Notes: a model not told the origin generated them from the sequence alone. A DNA stretch of 64,000 bases from CAZLFQ01 sp964625465 (GCA_964625465.1 CAZVFD010000005.1:1-64000), one strand, 5' to 3'; shown: positions 37,075 to 46,729, counted from the stretch's first letter. Program-made: numbers and translations.

Positions 37075-37966
37075 TATGAACTTTTTCTAATCTTGCTGCT
37101 TTCAGTTTAGCAAAATCTTCTCCAGCATGATAGGAAGATCTTGTAAGTGGACTTGCGGAAACCATTAAAAACCCTTTTACTTTTGCCATACGTGCGAAAT
37201 AATCGAACTCCTCGGGTGTTACAAACCTGTCAACAGGCGCATGTTTAGGGGTTGGTTGTAGGTATTGTCCTATAGTAATAAAGTCAACGTCTGCTGCTCT
37301 AAGATCATCCATTAATTGTAATACTTCTTCTTTAGTTTCTCCTAAGCCAACCATTAATCCAGATTTTGTAAACATAGTCGGATCTAATTTTTTGACAGTA
37401 TGCAGTAGGTTTAAAGAGTTGAAATAACGGGCTCCTGGCCGGATTGTATTATATAAAGATGGTACTGTTTCAATGTTATGATTGTATACATCTGGTTTCG
37501 CTTTTACTACTATTTGTATAGAGTTTTCTTTTCTTAAAAAATCTGGGGTTAATACTTCTATTGAAGTATTAGGGGATAGCTTTCTAATTTTAGTAATGCA
37601 CTCTGCAAAGTGATTCGCCCCACCATCCTCTAGATCATCTCTGTCTACTGAAGTGATTACTACATGACTTAATCCAAGTTTTGATACTGCCGCAGCTAAG
37701 TTGTCTGGTTCATGAGGATCTAGCTTATCGGGAATGCCAGTAGCAATATTACAAAATGCACATGCTCTAGTACAAGTGCTGCCTAGAATCATTACAGTCG
37801 CATGTTTCTTTTCCCAGCACTCTCCGATATTTGGACATGCAGCTTCTTCACATACTGTGCTTAGTTTATGAGTTCGTATCAGCTCGTGAGTATCTCTATA
37901 TCCTTGGGATACAGGTGCTTTAACTCTTATCCAATCTGGTTTTTTTAATCTTATTGGCTGCTCCAT
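37067..37966 (-). CDS. lipA: Lipoyl synthase
   Basis: Radical-SAM enzyme that inserts two sulfurs into octanoyl domains of 2-oxoacid dehydrogenases. The auxiliary cluster motif CEEAACPNIGEC and the radical-SAM CTRACAFCNI are both complete. The C-terminal serine of RSSYHAGE, a ligand of the auxiliary cluster, is also present. ATG at 37966 preferred (299 aa); GTG codons upstream are possible. Confidence 0.95.
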   Translation of the reverse strand: MEQPIRLKKPDWIRVKAPVSQGYRDTHELIRTHKLSTVCEEAACPNIGECWEKKHATVMILGSTCTRACAFCNIATGIPDKLDPHEPDNLAAAVSKLGLSHVVITSVDRDDLEDGGANHFAECITKIRKLSPNTSIEVLTPDFLRKENSIQIVVKAKPDVYNHNIETVPSLYNTIRPGARYFNSLNLLHTVKKLDPTMFTKSGLMVGLGETKEEVLQLMDDLRAADVDFITIGQYLQPTPKHAPVDRFVTPEEFDYFARMAKVKGFLMVSASPLTRSSYHAGEDFAKLKAARLEKVHNG

Positions 37967-38024
37967 AGTCACCACTCGTACTTTTTATATGATTTAGTTG
38001 CCGCAATTCTAGCAAAACCCCCTT

Positions 38025-38055
38025 AAAAAGCAATGAGGGCCTTGAGGCCCTCATT
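38025..38055 (-). terminator. Rho-independent terminator
   Basis: Perfect 10-bp stem AATGAGGGCC (38032-38041) / GGCCCTCATT (38046-38055) with a TTGA loop. On the minus strand TTTTT follows almost at once (38029-38025). It lies 31 nt after the stop of the 172-aa membrane-protein gene. Confidence 0.85.
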
Positions 38056-38086
38056 AAATAGTCACCTATAAAAAATAATAGGCTTA

Positions 38087-38605
38087 TTACATTTTGCACA
38101 TTTCTGTAGATTCGCAAGATTTGAATGCGGCCCAACAAATTAAGCCAAGGCCTAATCCTTCTACGATGCCAGCAATAAACCATGCCTGAGCTAGCTCAAC
38201 AGTTATAGGCATCCAAGCGAATGCTGCTGCTGACATTGTGCCCATTAATAGTCCGATCAATAATCCAAATCGTACTCCTCTCATAACTCCGCAACCACCC
38301 CAATACTTTGAGTATAGTCCCGAAACCACAAAAGCAGTTACAACCTGTGTTGCAATCAGGAAAAGGCTATAATCATCCATTTCTGCAGCTGATCTCCAAA
38401 GATGTTTAGTATGGAGATACATAGGCATTAAAAGGTTGCCGTGTACAACGTACCCAAATGCAAAGATAAATGCAAAACAACCTAGTGTGCTTAGCATTAA
38501 GTTCCATACTTTGGCGCCAGTAACAGGGCAGCACATTGAGCAAGCCGAAGCTTTAACTGCGGTTTTGTTATTTTTCATATTTTTAGTACTTTTAGTTTTT
38601 TTCAT
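38087..38605 (-). CDS. Cys-rich four-helix membrane protein, unknown
   Basis: A 172-aa protein. A lysine-rich start is followed by a cysteine cluster (ACSMCC, about residues 21-26) and four hydrophobic segments (about 38-60, 78-99, 107-128, 135-158). A Cys pair near the end (FKSCESTEMCKM) could pair with the first cluster for metal binding. Gly-rich RFGLLIGLLMG is the most distinctive stretch. I do not know the family. It has its own strong terminator and a GGGAGAAAAGG site. Confidence 0.6.
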   Translation of the reverse strand: MKKTKSTKNMKNNKTAVKASACSMCCPVTGAKVWNLMLSTLGCFAFIFAFGYVVHGNLLMPMYLHTKHLWRSAAEMDDYSLFLIATQVVTAFVVSGLYSKYWGGCGVMRGVRFGLLIGLLMGTMSAAAFAWMPITVELAQAWFIAGIVEGLGLGLICWAAFKSCESTEMCKM

Positions 38606-38740
38606 CCTTTTCTCCCAAATAAAAAAGATTTATATTTCAAGAATATGAATTAGTTAGGGCATTTGTCAAGTCATCTCTAACTTTTTGTTGTGGGCTTTAC
38701 TAAGATTAGATACGAAGTGATTTCACTAATTATGAGGAAA

Positions 38741-38830
38741 TGGCGGAAGGAAAGGGATTCGAACCCTCGATACTCGTTAAAGTAAACACGCTTTCCAGGC
38801 GTGCGCCTTAAACCACTCGGCCATCCTTCC
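38741..38830 (-). tRNA. tRNA-Ser (GGA)
   Basis: A 90-nt tRNA with a long variable arm. Acceptor stem GGAAGGA / TCCTTCC, discriminator G, encoded CCA. The anticodon stem CACGC/GCGTG encloses CTGGAAA, giving GGA. Reads UCC/UCU. Confidence 0.95.
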
Positions 38831-38875
38831 ATAGGGCGGAAAATATATTAAAACCCCATCTATGACAACTGTAAA

Positions 38876-39370
38876 CTAACGTACCCCAAGCTTTCTAAGA
38901 ATTCTAAGTTGAATTTCATTTGCTAATTCCTTGGTCATCCTAATTGCAGTCTCATCTTCGGAAACTAAAGCTGAGTATGGCGAGTCTGCAACTTGAAAAC
39001 TATCAATTGCTATCAGTTTATCTGTATAAATTAATTTGTTTGTTGCTAAATCTCTCATTACTAATGTTATGTAGAGACTAACTCGTGTTCTGGTGCTTGT
39101 ATTATTCTGCGTCTCATAAGAAGTTAATGCTTTGGCAACAGTAACATCTAAGTAATGGGTTGAATTATGAGATTGGTTAGAATGAAATGTATCTTCTAAA
39201 GTTTTCTGAAGGACGTGAGCAAATTTTGCTGGGATGTCACCTGTTGCATTAACAAGAACTTTAATTTGGCTTAATTTTTCCGCAGAGTCGCTATTTTCAG
39301 AGTATAATGGCTTGAATCCACAGCTTGTAGTCATAAGCACTACAAAAATAGAAAAGAGAACTTTTTTCAT
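38876..39370 (-). CDS. lptE: LPS-assembly lipoprotein LptE
   Basis: Outer-membrane partner of LptD in LPS export. The signal peptide ends at the lipobox TTSC (Cys17), and the mature start CGFKPLYSEN is the alphaproteobacterial LptE hallmark. At 164 aa it is normal. Its presence shows that LPS is exported. tRNA-Ser follows 45 nt downstream on the same strand. Confidence 0.88.
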   Translation of the reverse strand: MKKVLFSIFVVLMTTSCGFKPLYSENSDSAEKLSQIKVLVNATGDIPAKFAHVLQKTLEDTFHSNQSHNSTHYLDVTVAKALTSYETQNNTSTRTRVSLYITLVMRDLATNKLIYTDKLIAIDSFQVADSPYSALVSEDETAIRMTKELANEIQLRILRKLGVR

Positions 39371-39431
39371 GTTAATCTCATAGTTATTATGGCATGATGT
39401 TACTACAAAACACGATAAATGTAATAAATTT

Positions 39432-41213
39432 ATGAAAGCTGAAAGAATTCAAAATAACGTAGAAGCACTACCTAACTGGAATTTAGGAGATATGTATCCT
39501 GGAATAGAAAGTAAAGAGCTTGAAGCAGATGTGAAAAAACTTACAAGTGGAACAAAAAAGTTTGCTAAAGACTATGTGGGGAAAATTGCAAAACTTTCAG
39601 CTCAGAATCTATTCAAAGCAATAAAGACTTATGATGAATTAAGTGACTTGGGCGGTAAAATTATGAGTTTTGCTTTCCTGTATTATTGTACTCAAGTTAA
39701 TGACCCGAAAGCTCAGTCTTTTTATCAGAACATGGAAGAAAAAATTAATCAATTAACTCAGCAACTTATATTTTTTAGCTTGGAACTTAATAATATAGAT
39801 GATGCAAAAATTCAGAAGCTGCTTAAGGATAAGAAGCTAAGTTTCTACGCGCCGTTTATTCGAGATAGTAGAGTTTGGAAAAACTATCAGCTTTCTCAAA
39901 AAGAAGAAGAAATAATCCATGAAAAAAGCCTAGCCAGTCGTTCTGCATGGGTGAGATTGTTCGATCAAACTGATGCAGCACTAAGGTTCCCATTTCAAGG
40001 TAAAGAGCTTACTGTATCTGAGATATTCAATAAGTTCTCTTCAGCTAATGCAGGGGATAGAAAGCAAGCAGCAGATTCAATCGGTGAGACATTATCTAAA
40101 AACATATCTACGTTTGCTTTTATAACTAATACTTTGATTAAAGAAAAAGAGTTAGAGGATAAACGTCGTGGACTTAAGGCACCAATTTCTTCCCAGAATT
40201 TATCTAATTTAATCGAGGATAAAGTTGTAGATACATTAATGGAGGCTGTAAAAGCTAACTACCCAAGGCTATCGCATAGATATTATAAGATAAAAGCTAA
40301 AATGCTTGGTATGGATAAGCTGAATTATTGGGATAGAAATGCTACTTTATCTCAAGATGAAGACAGTTATATACCGTGGCAAACGGCAAAGGAAATAGTC
40401 ATAGATTCGTATGGGAAATTTTCGCCTGAGTTAGCTGAAATCGTTGAAATGTTCTTTGATAAAAAATGGATAGATGCAAAGCCAAGGCAAGGAAAAATGG
40501 GTGGTGCATTCTCACACTCAACGGTTCCATCTTGTCATCCATACATCATGATGAATTATCATGGGAAAAACAGAGACGTTATGACCCTGGCGCATGAGCT
40601 CGGACACGGAGTCCATCAGTGGCTATCTAGGGGGCAAGGTAGTTTGATGTGCCGCACACCCCTTACGCTTGCTGAAACAGCCTCTGTGTTTGGAGAGCAG
40701 CTAACTTTTAGGGCTTTGATTGAGAGAGAGAAAGATCCTAAGAAAAAAAAGCTGCTTATAGCTGGCAAAATTGAAGACATGTTAAATACTGTAGTTCGAC
40801 AAATTGCTATGTGTGAGTTTGAAAAACAGTTGCATGAAGAAAGAAAAAAAGGCGAAGTTAGTTCAGATAGAATAGGCGATATTTGGATCAAAACTCAAGT
40901 TGAGAGCTTTGGAAATTATGTAAAAATTGATGATAGATATAAAAATTACTGGTCGTATATTCCACATTTTGTGCATACACCTTTTTATGTCTATGCCTAT
41001 GCATTTGGTGATTGTTTGGTAAATTCTTTGTACTCAGTATTCGAAAATGGAAAAGTTAAAAATTTTGAACAAAAGTATGTCGAGATGCTCTCCGCTGGAG
41101 GAAGTTTAAGATACAAAGAGCTGCTAGCCCCTTTCAAACTAGATCCTTCAAAGAGCACTTTTTGGCAGCAAGGTTTGGATGTAATATCAGGCTTTATCGA
41201 TATGTTGGAGTAA
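39432..41213 (+). CDS. pepF: Oligoendopeptidase F, M3 family
   Basis: Cytoplasmic zinc metallopeptidase for oligopeptides, 593 aa. The zinc site is HELGH (residues 388-392) within TLAHELGHGVHQWLSR. The third ligand Glu lies about 25 residues on, in LAETASVFGE. The N-terminal M3 helical domain is present (WNLGDMYPG). It may feed on host- or environment-derived peptides. It lies 72 nt before fliL. Confidence 0.92.
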   Translation: MKAERIQNNVEALPNWNLGDMYPGIESKELEADVKKLTSGTKKFAKDYVGKIAKLSAQNLFKAIKTYDELSDLGGKIMSFAFLYYCTQVNDPKAQSFYQNMEEKINQLTQQLIFFSLELNNIDDAKIQKLLKDKKLSFYAPFIRDSRVWKNYQLSQKEEEIIHEKSLASRSAWVRLFDQTDAALRFPFQGKELTVSEIFNKFSSANAGDRKQAADSIGETLSKNISTFAFITNTLIKEKELEDKRRGLKAPISSQNLSNLIEDKVVDTLMEAVKANYPRLSHRYYKIKAKMLGMDKLNYWDRNATLSQDEDSYIPWQTAKEIVIDSYGKFSPELAEIVEMFFDKKWIDAKPRQGKMGGAFSHSTVPSCHPYIMMNYHGKNRDVMTLAHELGHGVHQWLSRGQGSLMCRTPLTLAETASVFGEQLTFRALIEREKDPKKKKLLIAGKIEDMLNTVVRQIAMCEFEKQLHEERKKGEVSSDRIGDIWIKTQVESFGNYVKIDDRYKNYWSYIPHFVHTPFYVYAYAFGDCLVNSLYSVFENGKVKNFEQKYVEMLSAGGSLRYKELLAPFKLDPSKSTFWQQGLDVISGFIDMLE

Positions 41214-41285
41214 TTCAGTTTTAAGTTGTCCAAAGCAACTTGTTATGCCAGTATTAATCCATATTTTCATTTTAAGAGTTAAGAT

Positions 41286-41852
41286 ATGGCCGAAGTAGAA
41301 AAGCAAGAAACTAAGCCTGAAGATAAGGAAGCTGAAGGAGCTGCTCCTGCCGAAGGGGCAGAGGGAGGCGAAAGTGTTGAAGGCCAAGAAGTTGCTCCAT
41401 CGTCAGGAAAAAAGAAAAAACTGATAGCTCTTGTTATTGCGATCATTTTGTGTGGTGGAGGTGGTGCTACATTTGTAATGCTGAAGAAAAAGAAGGAAAC
41501 CGAAGAAGCAGAAAAGCATGCTGCCGAACAAGCTGCTCCAAAAGTTGAAACTATTTTTCATGATATGGATGAGATGATAATCAATCTAAACACTGAAGGA
41601 AAAAGTGTTAGTTTTATGAAGTTGAAAATCACCCTTGAGCTAGAAGGAAAAGAGAATTTGACAGCAGTTCAGAAAATGATGCCTAAAATTAATGACGTAT
41701 TACAGATGTACTTAAGGGAGTTGCGCCCTTCGGATATGCAAGGATCAGTTGGTTTATATAGACTGAAAGAGGAATTGCTTTTAAGAATTAATAAGATTAT
41801 TTACCCTTCTCAGGTTAATGATCTTCTGTTCAAAGAAGTCTTGGTGCAATAG
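41286..41852 (+). CDS. fliL: Flagellar protein FliL
   Basis: Inner-membrane protein around the stator. A long acidic Ala/Glu/Gly-rich cytosolic tail (about 1-40) precedes one membrane segment (about 42-61). The periplasmic FliL domain follows: SFMKLKITLELEG, LQMYLRELRPSDMQG and RLKEELLLRINKI. At 188 aa it is normal for alphaproteobacteria. First gene of fliL-fliM-DUF6468-motE-recN. Confidence 0.9.
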   Translation: MAEVEKQETKPEDKEAEGAAPAEGAEGGESVEGQEVAPSSGKKKKLIALVIAIILCGGGGATFVMLKKKKETEEAEKHAAEQAAPKVETIFHDMDEMIINLNTEGKSVSFMKLKITLELEGKENLTAVQKMMPKINDVLQMYLRELRPSDMQGSVGLYRLKEELLLRINKIIYPSQVNDLLFKEVLVQ

Positions 41853-41854
41853 AT

Positions 41855-42754
41855 ATGTCAGAACAAGAAAAAACAAAGAATGATCAAAATCTCGATTCTG
41901 GCAAAGAGAAAGCTGGAATTGAAGTTTTAATTGAGAGAGCGCTTCACTCTCACACCAGACTTCCAATGTTAGAAGTTGTGTATGATAGGTTTGTGCGGGT
42001 TTTTTCTAATACTTTAAGAGGGTTTACTTCTTTCACAGTTGATGCAGACATAGCGAAAATAAATATCACTAGGTTTGGTGAATATGTTGATACTGTGCCT
42101 ACACCAACAATGATCGCAGTAGTAAAAGCTGTTGAGTGGGATAATTATGGTCTAGTAGTAATTGAGAGCCAGTTAATATACACTTTTATGGACATACTTT
42201 TTGGTGGTAGGAAAATGCCACAGACTTTAAAAGTAGAGGGTAGGCCATATACATCTATTGAACAGAACATCGTTCAGGTTATCACTGAAATGCTTTTAAA
42301 TGATCTAAGTGCCTCCTTCGAGCTTGTAACCCCAGTAACTTTCCAATTAGACAGATTAGAGTCTAACCCAAAATTCGCTATGATATCTAGGCCAGACGAT
42401 GCGATTAACCATCTTAGCCTAGATATAAGTATGGATAGCAGAAGTGGAAAAATAGATATTATTTTTCCTTATGCCACAATAGAGCCTGCTAAAAAGATAT
42501 TAGCCAAATCTTTTCTGGGGGAAAGAGGAAGTAAAGATCCAACGTGGTTAAGGCATTTTGAGCATGAAATTGCCAATGCAAAAATAATTGCTGAAGTCAC
42601 CCTAAATGGCAAAACCTCTTCATTGAAAGAAGCATTAAACATGAAAGTAGGGNNNNNNNNNNTAAAAGTTGCCACTGGAAAATTAGGTAAAGTTAATGAT
42701 AAGATGGCTATTCAACTTGGTGATTCGATTAATATAAAGAAGTATTTAGGATAA
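41855..42754 (+). CDS. fliM: Flagellar switch protein FliM, interrupted by an assembly gap
   Basis: C-ring protein that binds CheY-P and sets rotation direction. The middle domain has VVIESQLIYTFMDILFGG and RPYTSIEQNIVQ, as in FliM. The C-terminal SpoA domain ends VATGKLGKVNDKMAIQL. Ten N at 42653-42662 interrupt the SpoA domain, but the frame continues through. E. coli FliM has 17 more residues between the flanking segments than the placeholder allows, so about 52 nt are probably missing. The EIDxLL-type CheY-binding N-terminus is not evident. Confidence 0.9.
   Translation: MSEQEKTKNDQNLDSGKEKAGIEVLIERALHSHTRLPMLEVVYDRFVRVFSNTLRGFTSFTVDADIAKINITRFGEYVDTVPTPTMIAVVKAVEWDNYGLVVIESQLIYTFMDILFGGRKMPQTLKVEGRPYTSIEQNIVQVITEMLLNDLSASFELVTPVTFQLDRLESNPKFAMISRPDDAINHLSLDISMDSRSGKIDIIFPYATIEPAKKILAKSFLGERGSKDPTWLRHFEHEIANAKIIAEVTLNGKTSSLKEALNMKVGXXXXKVATGKLGKVNDKMAIQLGDSINIKKYLG
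42653..42662. other. Assembly gap (ten N) inside fliM
   Basis: Placeholder of ten N. Frame continuity needs 1 (mod 3); FliM alignment suggests about 52 nt. Confidence 0.95.
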
Positions 42755-42755
42755 G

Positions 42756-43238
42756 ATGGGACCGATTATTTTAGACATAGCTGTAATGTTAATGCTCTTT
42801 GTGACAATAACTTTTTGCTGGCGCTTAAACAATAAAATTTTGGAACTGAAAAGCAGCCGTAAAGATTTGACTGAGCTTGTAAAAACCTTTGATACTGCAA
42901 TTATTAAAACTCATAAAAATATCTCTGATTTAAAAAGTATGTCATCAAGCTCAACTGCAGAGTTACAAAGCTATTTAGGTAAAGCTAATGAGCTGATTGG
43001 TGACCTTTCATTTATGACTGAAACTGCTGCAAAGCTTGCAGATCGGTTGGAGAAAAATATAATGGAAATGCGCCCTACGATGGAAGATTCATTTGCAAAG
43101 CTAAAGAACGAGCAGCTTGAGAAAATGATTGCAAATATTGGTAATTCAAATATTCCACAGTCTCAAGAACAGCAAGTTGGATTTTCTAAGACTAAGCAAG
43201 ATCTTCTGTCGGCAATCCAAATGACTAAGACGGGGTAG
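42756..43238 (+). CDS. Flagellar-operon protein, DUF6468-like
   Basis: A 160-aa protein with one N-terminal membrane segment (about 3-22) and a long helical, coiled-coil-like body (about 25-135). This is the layout of the DUF6468 protein that often follows fliM in alphaproteobacteria. Function unknown; the position points to the motor or C-ring. The identification rests on position and architecture. It lies 1 nt after fliM and 2 nt before the next gene. Confidence 0.6.
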   Translation: MGPIILDIAVMLMLFVTITFCWRLNNKILELKSSRKDLTELVKTFDTAIIKTHKNISDLKSMSSSSTAELQSYLGKANELIGDLSFMTETAAKLADRLEKNIMEMRPTMEDSFAKLKNEQLEKMIANIGNSNIPQSQEQQVGFSKTKQDLLSAIQMTKTG

Positions 43239-43240
43239 AA

Positions 43241-43948
43241 ATGTTTTTTAGAATACTGCCTTTTCTAATAATATTACTCTTTGTTATGGTGGGTTCTAAA
43301 GCACTTAGCATTATAGATCATGCTCCTAGCTTCATTCAGGAAATAAAGGCGTCAGAGGCTAAAAAAGAAGACGCAAAAAAAGAGGAGAAGCCGAAAGAAG
43401 AGGCCCATCCCGAAGAGAAAAAAGTAGATTCTCATGGTGAAGCACCAGCTGACTCGCATGGTGAAGCTAAAACAGAGGCAAGTACTACTGAAAAGCCAAC
43501 AGGTGAAGAAGAGCAGAAACCAAAACGTCCTGAATTTTCTGATACGGAAATTGATATACTACAAAGCCTTGTAAAAAGACGTGAAGAATTGGAGCAACGT
43601 GATAAAGATATTTCCCTGAAAGAAGCGTCGCTGACTGTGATTGAGAAAAATATAGAGCTTAAAATTGATGAATTGAAAAATCTGCAAAATGAGTTAAAAG
43701 GTATTATGGCTGAGTACCAATCGAAAGAAGAGGAAAAAGTCAAAAGTTTGGTCAAGATATATGAAAGTATGAAGCCGCAGGATGCAGCGAAGATATTTGA
43801 ACAACTTCAAATGTCTATACTAGTTGAAGTCGCCGATCAAATGAAAGAAGCTAAACTAGCGTTAGTCTTGGCTAAGATGGATACATATAAAGCTAAGGAA
43901 CTTACTGTTGAATTAGCAAATAGAAGAAGAGTGAAAGAAAATAGCTAA
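43241..43948 (+). CDS. MotE-like flagellar protein
   Basis: A 235-aa protein: an N-terminal membrane segment or signal (about 5-24), an acidic Lys/Glu/His/Pro-rich linker (about 38-95), a coiled coil (about 100-165), and the MgtE-N/MotE-like end with YESMKPQDAAKIFEQLQMSI and VLAKMDTYKAKELTVEL. In rhizobia MotE is a periplasmic chaperone for MotC. Here it probably supports the motor. Followed directly by recN. Confidence 0.75.
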   Translation: MFFRILPFLIILLFVMVGSKALSIIDHAPSFIQEIKASEAKKEDAKKEEKPKEEAHPEEKKVDSHGEAPADSHGEAKTEASTTEKPTGEEEQKPKRPEFSDTEIDILQSLVKRREELEQRDKDISLKEASLTVIEKNIELKIDELKNLQNELKGIMAEYQSKEEEKVKSLVKIYESMKPQDAAKIFEQLQMSILVEVADQMKEAKLALVLAKMDTYKAKELTVELANRRRVKENS

Positions 43949-45595
43949 ATGCTTTTATCGTTATCAATACAGAATCTAATTTTGATAGACTCAATCACAA
44001 TTGAGTTTAATGCTGGCCTAACCGCATTTACAGGCGAGACAGGCGCGGGTAAATCAATTATTCTTGATGCTTTGATGTATGCTATGGGTGAAAGGGCTAA
44101 TTCAAAGTTGATTAAAGATTCCGCAAAGCTTGCTTCGGTCACGGCTACTTTTAGCAATAAAAATGCAGATCTCTCGGACTATTTGCTAGAATTAGGAATT
44201 GATAATTCTAACGACTTGATTTTAAGGAGAGTTTTAACTCCTGAGGGCAAGAGCAAAGCTTTTGTAAATGACACGAGTGTTAGCGTAAACACGCTACAGG
44301 AACTTTCTAAATATCTTATAGAAATTTGCGGACAGCACGATAGTCGAGGGTTGATGAATCCTAGTACACATTTGAGCTTGCTAGATACATTTGCAAGGGT
44401 TGATAGAAAAAAGATTGAACTTGCACATTCTAATTTTGCAAAACTTAAAAAAGATTTATCCGAACTTAAAGCTAAACTTGAAAAAGCTGAAATTGAAAGA
44501 TCTTATTTGGAATCAGTAATTGAAGAGCTTGATGCGATTAATCCGCAGCCAGATGAAGAGAATGGGTTAGCTGAAAAACGCAAATTCTTAAACGAAAGTG
44601 CTAAGATAAGTGAAGTTCTGAATTCTTCAATTAGCAGATTAAATGATTCTAAGATTTTGAGTGAACTCTTTAACACGCAGCGTGACCTTGAAAAATACGA
44701 AGATTTTTTTGCCTCTCCACTTAAATCCCTTAATTCAGCATTGATTGAAATCAATGAGACGGCGCAACAATTGCAAGAGATTGCCCGTAAAAATGAGTTT
44801 GACTCCACAACACTTGAAGAAATAGAAGAGCGATTGTTTGCCTTAAGAAGTGTGGCCCGAAAGTACCATACCCTACCGAGTTTGCTTCCAGATTTTTTAA
44901 AAGAAAAAAGAGCAGAACTTTCTCTGATAGATAACTCAACAGAAGCAGTAGCATCCTTAGAGAAGATGCTTAAATTAGCCCGAGAAGAGTACTTCAATAT
45001 CGCCCAAGCAGTTTCGTCGCAGCGAAATAAAGCAGCTGCGATTCTGTCTAAATCTGTCAATGCAGAACTTAAAAATCTTAAAATGGATAAAGCTGATTTT
45101 AAAGTTGAAGTTTCCGACGATCAAGCTGAGCAGAACTGGGGACCCTATGGGTTTGATACAGTGAATCTATTAATAAAAACTAATCCTGGTCAACCATATT
45201 CCCTTCTTTCAAAAACTGCTTCAGGCGGCGAGTTGTCACGAAGTATGCTTGCAATTAAAATTGCTTTAACAAATACAAAGTCAATCCCAACCCTTATATT
45301 TGATGAAATTGATACAGGTATAAGTGGTGCGGTTTCAGATGCTGTGGGCAAGAAATTAGCAGAATTGGCGCAAAATTCCCAAGTGCTCATAGTATCACAC
45401 CAACCCCAAGTCGTGGCTTACTCTAAACATCACAATTTGGTTGTAAAAGAGATAAGAAATAACTCTACTTTTGTTTCAGTAAAAACGCTAAGTACACAAG
45501 AAAAACAGGCTGAAATAGCCAGAATGCTATCTGGTCAAGAGGTGAGTGCTGAATCACTGGCAGCAGCTAAAAAGCTTATACAATCCGCAGCTTAA
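43949..45595 (+). CDS. recN: DNA repair protein RecN
   Basis: SMC-like ATPase for double-strand-break repair. Walker A GETGAGKS is in the first 40 residues. A central coiled coil (about 150-370) follows, then the signature SGGELSR and Walker B IFDEIDTGISG. At 548 aa it is normal. It starts at the base after the motE stop, so a repair gene is cotranscribed with flagellar genes. The convergent carboxypeptidase gene begins 1 nt past its stop. Confidence 0.95.
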   Translation: MLLSLSIQNLILIDSITIEFNAGLTAFTGETGAGKSIILDALMYAMGERANSKLIKDSAKLASVTATFSNKNADLSDYLLELGIDNSNDLILRRVLTPEGKSKAFVNDTSVSVNTLQELSKYLIEICGQHDSRGLMNPSTHLSLLDTFARVDRKKIELAHSNFAKLKKDLSELKAKLEKAEIERSYLESVIEELDAINPQPDEENGLAEKRKFLNESAKISEVLNSSISRLNDSKILSELFNTQRDLEKYEDFFASPLKSLNSALIEINETAQQLQEIARKNEFDSTTLEEIEERLFALRSVARKYHTLPSLLPDFLKEKRAELSLIDNSTEAVASLEKMLKLAREEYFNIAQAVSSQRNKAAAILSKSVNAELKNLKMDKADFKVEVSDDQAEQNWGPYGFDTVNLLIKTNPGQPYSLLSKTASGGELSRSMLAIKIALTNTKSIPTLIFDEIDTGISGAVSDAVGKKLAELAQNSQVLIVSHQPQVVAYSKHHNLVVKEIRNNSTFVSVKTLSTQEKQAEIARMLSGQEVSAESLAAAKKLIQSAA

Positions 45596-46729
45596 TCATC
45601 CCAAGTATTTACTAGTTTGCTCAGACAATTTTATCTTTGCGTTTTGAAAGATTTTTCTAAACCAAGAAGCTTTTTCAACATCTTCCTCTGCTAGTAATTC
45701 TACAGTATGGATGTTTGTGTCAGAAAGTTTGATCTCTAGCTTGCCGATTACGTCTCCTTTTCTAATCGGAGCTTTGAGAGGCTGATTGAAAACAATCTTT
45801 GTTTCTGGTTCAGCTTTATCTTTTGGGGTTTTTAGTACACTTATATCTTTAGTAATGGCAAGTGGAATTGAGCTTTTAGTTCCATACCAGATTTTGACAT
45901 CGCCGAAAACTTTGCCCGCAGTAAACAACTTGCGTGGCTCAAAATTTGTAAAGCCATAAGTTAAAAGTTTTCTTGTTTCTTGAATACGTTCTTTCTCACT
46001 TTTTAATCCTTTAACAACGCATATTAATCTGCGTCCATTCTGTGCTGCGGAAGACACTAAGCCGTAGCCGCCTGCGTCGGTGAACCCAGTTTTCATGCCA
46101 TCTACGCCTAAGTCGCCTATTAAGGTATTGCGATTTGGTTGAGTAATGTCATTGTAGGTGAATTCTTTTTCGGCAAAGTATTGATAAAAATCTGGGAATT
46201 CAGTAACAATATGCCTGGCAAGAACAGCTAAATCTTGTGCAGTCATCAGATGTTCTGGATCGGTTAGGCCAGTTGCATTCTTGAACTTAGAATTATTTAG
46301 ACCCAATTCTTTGGCATATCTATTCATTTCTTCGGCAAAAGTTGCTTCATCTCCACTTAGACCTTCTGCAATTGCAATGGTCGCATCATTGCCTGATTGG
46401 ACGACCATTCCTCTCAGTAAATCTTCAACTTTAACTTTTGTATCAACGTCTACAAACATTTTTGAACCACCAGTTTGCCAGGCCTTTTTGCTGATATTAA
46501 ATTCTGTGTCTAGGTTAATTTTTCCTTCTTTTAACTTTTTAAATAGGATATAAGTCGTCATCAATTTACTCATCGATGAAGGGTACATTGGCGTATGCGC
46601 ATCTTTTTCAAACAGTACTGTGCCTGTGTCAAGATCAAGCAAATAGGCTTGTTCCGCGGCGGTTTCAAATGCACAGGCGGTGTTTATTATCAATATATAG
46701 GCCAAAATGTATTTTGCTAAATTAACCAT
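45596..46729 (-). CDS. D-alanyl-D-alanine carboxypeptidase, PBP5 type
   Basis: Periplasmic low-molecular-mass penicillin-binding protein that trims the pentapeptide. Signal peptide at 1-20 (ending ACA). SxxK is in YPSSMSKLM, SxN in SGNDATIAI and KTG in MKTGFTDAGG. The C-terminal PBP5 beta domain and an amphipathic end (about 350-377) follow, as in membrane-associated DacA. At 377 aa it is normal. Confidence 0.92.
   Translation of the reverse strand: MVNLAKYILAYILIINTACAFETAAEQAYLLDLDTGTVLFEKDAHTPMYPSSMSKLMTTYILFKKLKEGKINLDTEFNISKKAWQTGGSKMFVDVDTKVKVEDLLRGMVVQSGNDATIAIAEGLSGDEATFAEEMNRYAKELGLNNSKFKNATGLTDPEHLMTAQDLAVLARHIVTEFPDFYQYFAEKEFTYNDITQPNRNTLIGDLGVDGMKTGFTDAGGYGLVSSAAQNGRRLICVVKGLKSEKERIQETRKLLTYGFTNFEPRKLFTAGKVFGDVKIWYGTKSSIPLAITKDISVLKTPKDKAEPETKIVFNQPLKAPIRKGDVIGKLEIKLSDTNIHTVELLAEEDVEKASWFRKIFQNAKIKLSEQTSKYLG

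Noticed and set aside
38745..38830. Inverted repeats near 38.75-38.83 kb
   Set aside because: They are the stems of tRNA-Ser.
44503..45060. 185-aa open frame on the minus strand opposite recN
   Set aside because: Lies wholly inside recN, which has complete motifs. The translation is Ser/Leu-rich and low-complexity, as expected of an antisense shadow.
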